A DNA stretch of 6,134 bases from Kiritimatiellia bacterium (GTDB lineage: Bacteria > Verrucomicrobiota > Kiritimatiellia > RFP12 > UBA1067): the NCBI GenBank assembly GCA_017385345.1, contig JAFNRY010000160.1, forward strand, positions 1-6,134. Direction: 5' to 3'. Each line of letters begins with the position of its first letter. Positions within the stretch are counted from its first letter, which is position 1. This document shows positions 5,919-6,134 of the stretch, piece after piece. The notes under the pieces were generated by a model. It did not search any database, had not been told where the DNA came from, and saw nothing but the letters and a program-made list of their open reading frames with translations. Position numbers and translations under genes: made by a program.

Positions 5919-6134
5919 ATGAAACAACTTTTACGCACGGTAGCGATTCTCGCAGCAGTCGCCGCGGCGAGTCGCGCCTGCGCCGACGATCTCGACGATT
6001 TGATTTTCGACGATCCGCCGTCCCCCGAGCCCGCGCAGACGCCGGAACCCCAGCAGAAGGATGAAGAGGAACGGCAGGAAGACGATGCCGGCGCCGACAA
6101 TGCCGTCGACGACGACGCCGCGCCGCAGGACGGG
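5919..6134 (+). CDS. Secreted, highly acidic protein of unknown function (5' part)
   Basis: The first 72 residues of a gene that runs off the right edge are visible. MKQLLRTVAILAAVAAASRACA forms a classic Sec signal peptide: two basic residues near the start, a hydrophobic core, and ACA before a probable cleavage ahead of Asp23. SRAC does not make a good lipobox, so lipoprotein processing is unlikely. The next 50 residues are low-complexity, with 20 Asp/Glu against two Lys/Arg and many Pro, Gln and Ala, and begin DDLDDLIFDDPP. Such a stretch is probably a disordered linker or acidic head ahead of a folded domain outside the window. The ATG follows GAAAGG (5907-5912) and lies 34 bases after galK with no terminator between, so it may be co-transcribed. 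I do not recognise the family. Confidence 0.75.
   Translation, partial: MKQLLRTVAILAAVAAASRACADDLDDLIFDDPPSPEPAQTPEPQQKDEEERQEDDAGADNAVDDDAAPQDG

Noticed and set aside
4550..6100. Long minus-strand open frame of 516 codons over galK and the acidic gene
   Set aside because: It is antisense to galK, whose family motifs are unmistakable, has Arg/Ala/Glu-rich composition typical of high-GC shadow frames, and shows no recognisable domain.
1..6134. Mobile elements, CRISPR arrays, tRNA or rRNA genes, or a defence system
   Set aside because: No transposase or integrase motifs, regularly spaced repeats, tRNA-like cloverleaf or rRNA sequence were seen. The only repeats are the two short ones listed, and coding density leaves little unexplained space.

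Overview
The window reads as a stretch of a high-GC bacterial chromosome carrying ordinary housekeeping and sugar-use genes, packed tightly. The best lineage guess is the PVC group, probably Kiritimatiellota. This rests on the Lys/Gly/Ser-rich beta-type C-terminal segment at the left edge, which resembles from memory a domain at the ends of large surface proteins in that group. That placement is an inference, not a measurement.

Layout from left to right: (1) bases 1-204 are the 3' end of a plus-strand gene whose 67-residue tail looks like an exported beta-rich module. (2) Six bases further on, and convergent with it, lies the minus-strand pair proB-proA (2195 down to 211): glutamate 5-kinase without a PUA domain, then gamma-glutamyl phosphate reductase. 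(3) A 210-base intergenic region (2196-2405) separates proB from divergent proC and holds a -10 element for each side, an 11-bp direct repeat and a hairpin in the proC leader. (4) proC (2406-3194) encodes pyrroline-5-carboxylate reductase. (5) After a short GC-rich gap there is a good sigma70-like promoter (TTGACT, 18 bp, TATAAT). It drives an MFS sugar transporter of the FHS (FucP/GlcP) type, then galactokinase, then the start of a gene for a secreted, very acidic protein that runs off the right edge.

How the genes work together: ProB phosphorylates glutamate, ProA reduces glutamyl phosphate to the semialdehyde, which cyclises to pyrroline-5-carboxylate, and ProC reduces that to proline. The full glutamate-to-proline route is therefore here as a divergent unit. 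The second unit imports a hexose, most likely galactose, and phosphorylates it at C1; the other Leloir enzymes are not in the window.

I found no clear sign of an undescribed defence, mobile or RNA-based system. The points most worth a second look are a probable leaderless proB transcript, repeats placed like an operator at its promoter, the apparent loss of both FucP proton-coupling acidic residues in the transporter, the Glu-to-Asn change in the galactokinase sugar-binding motif, and the acidic secreted protein at the end of the galactose operon.
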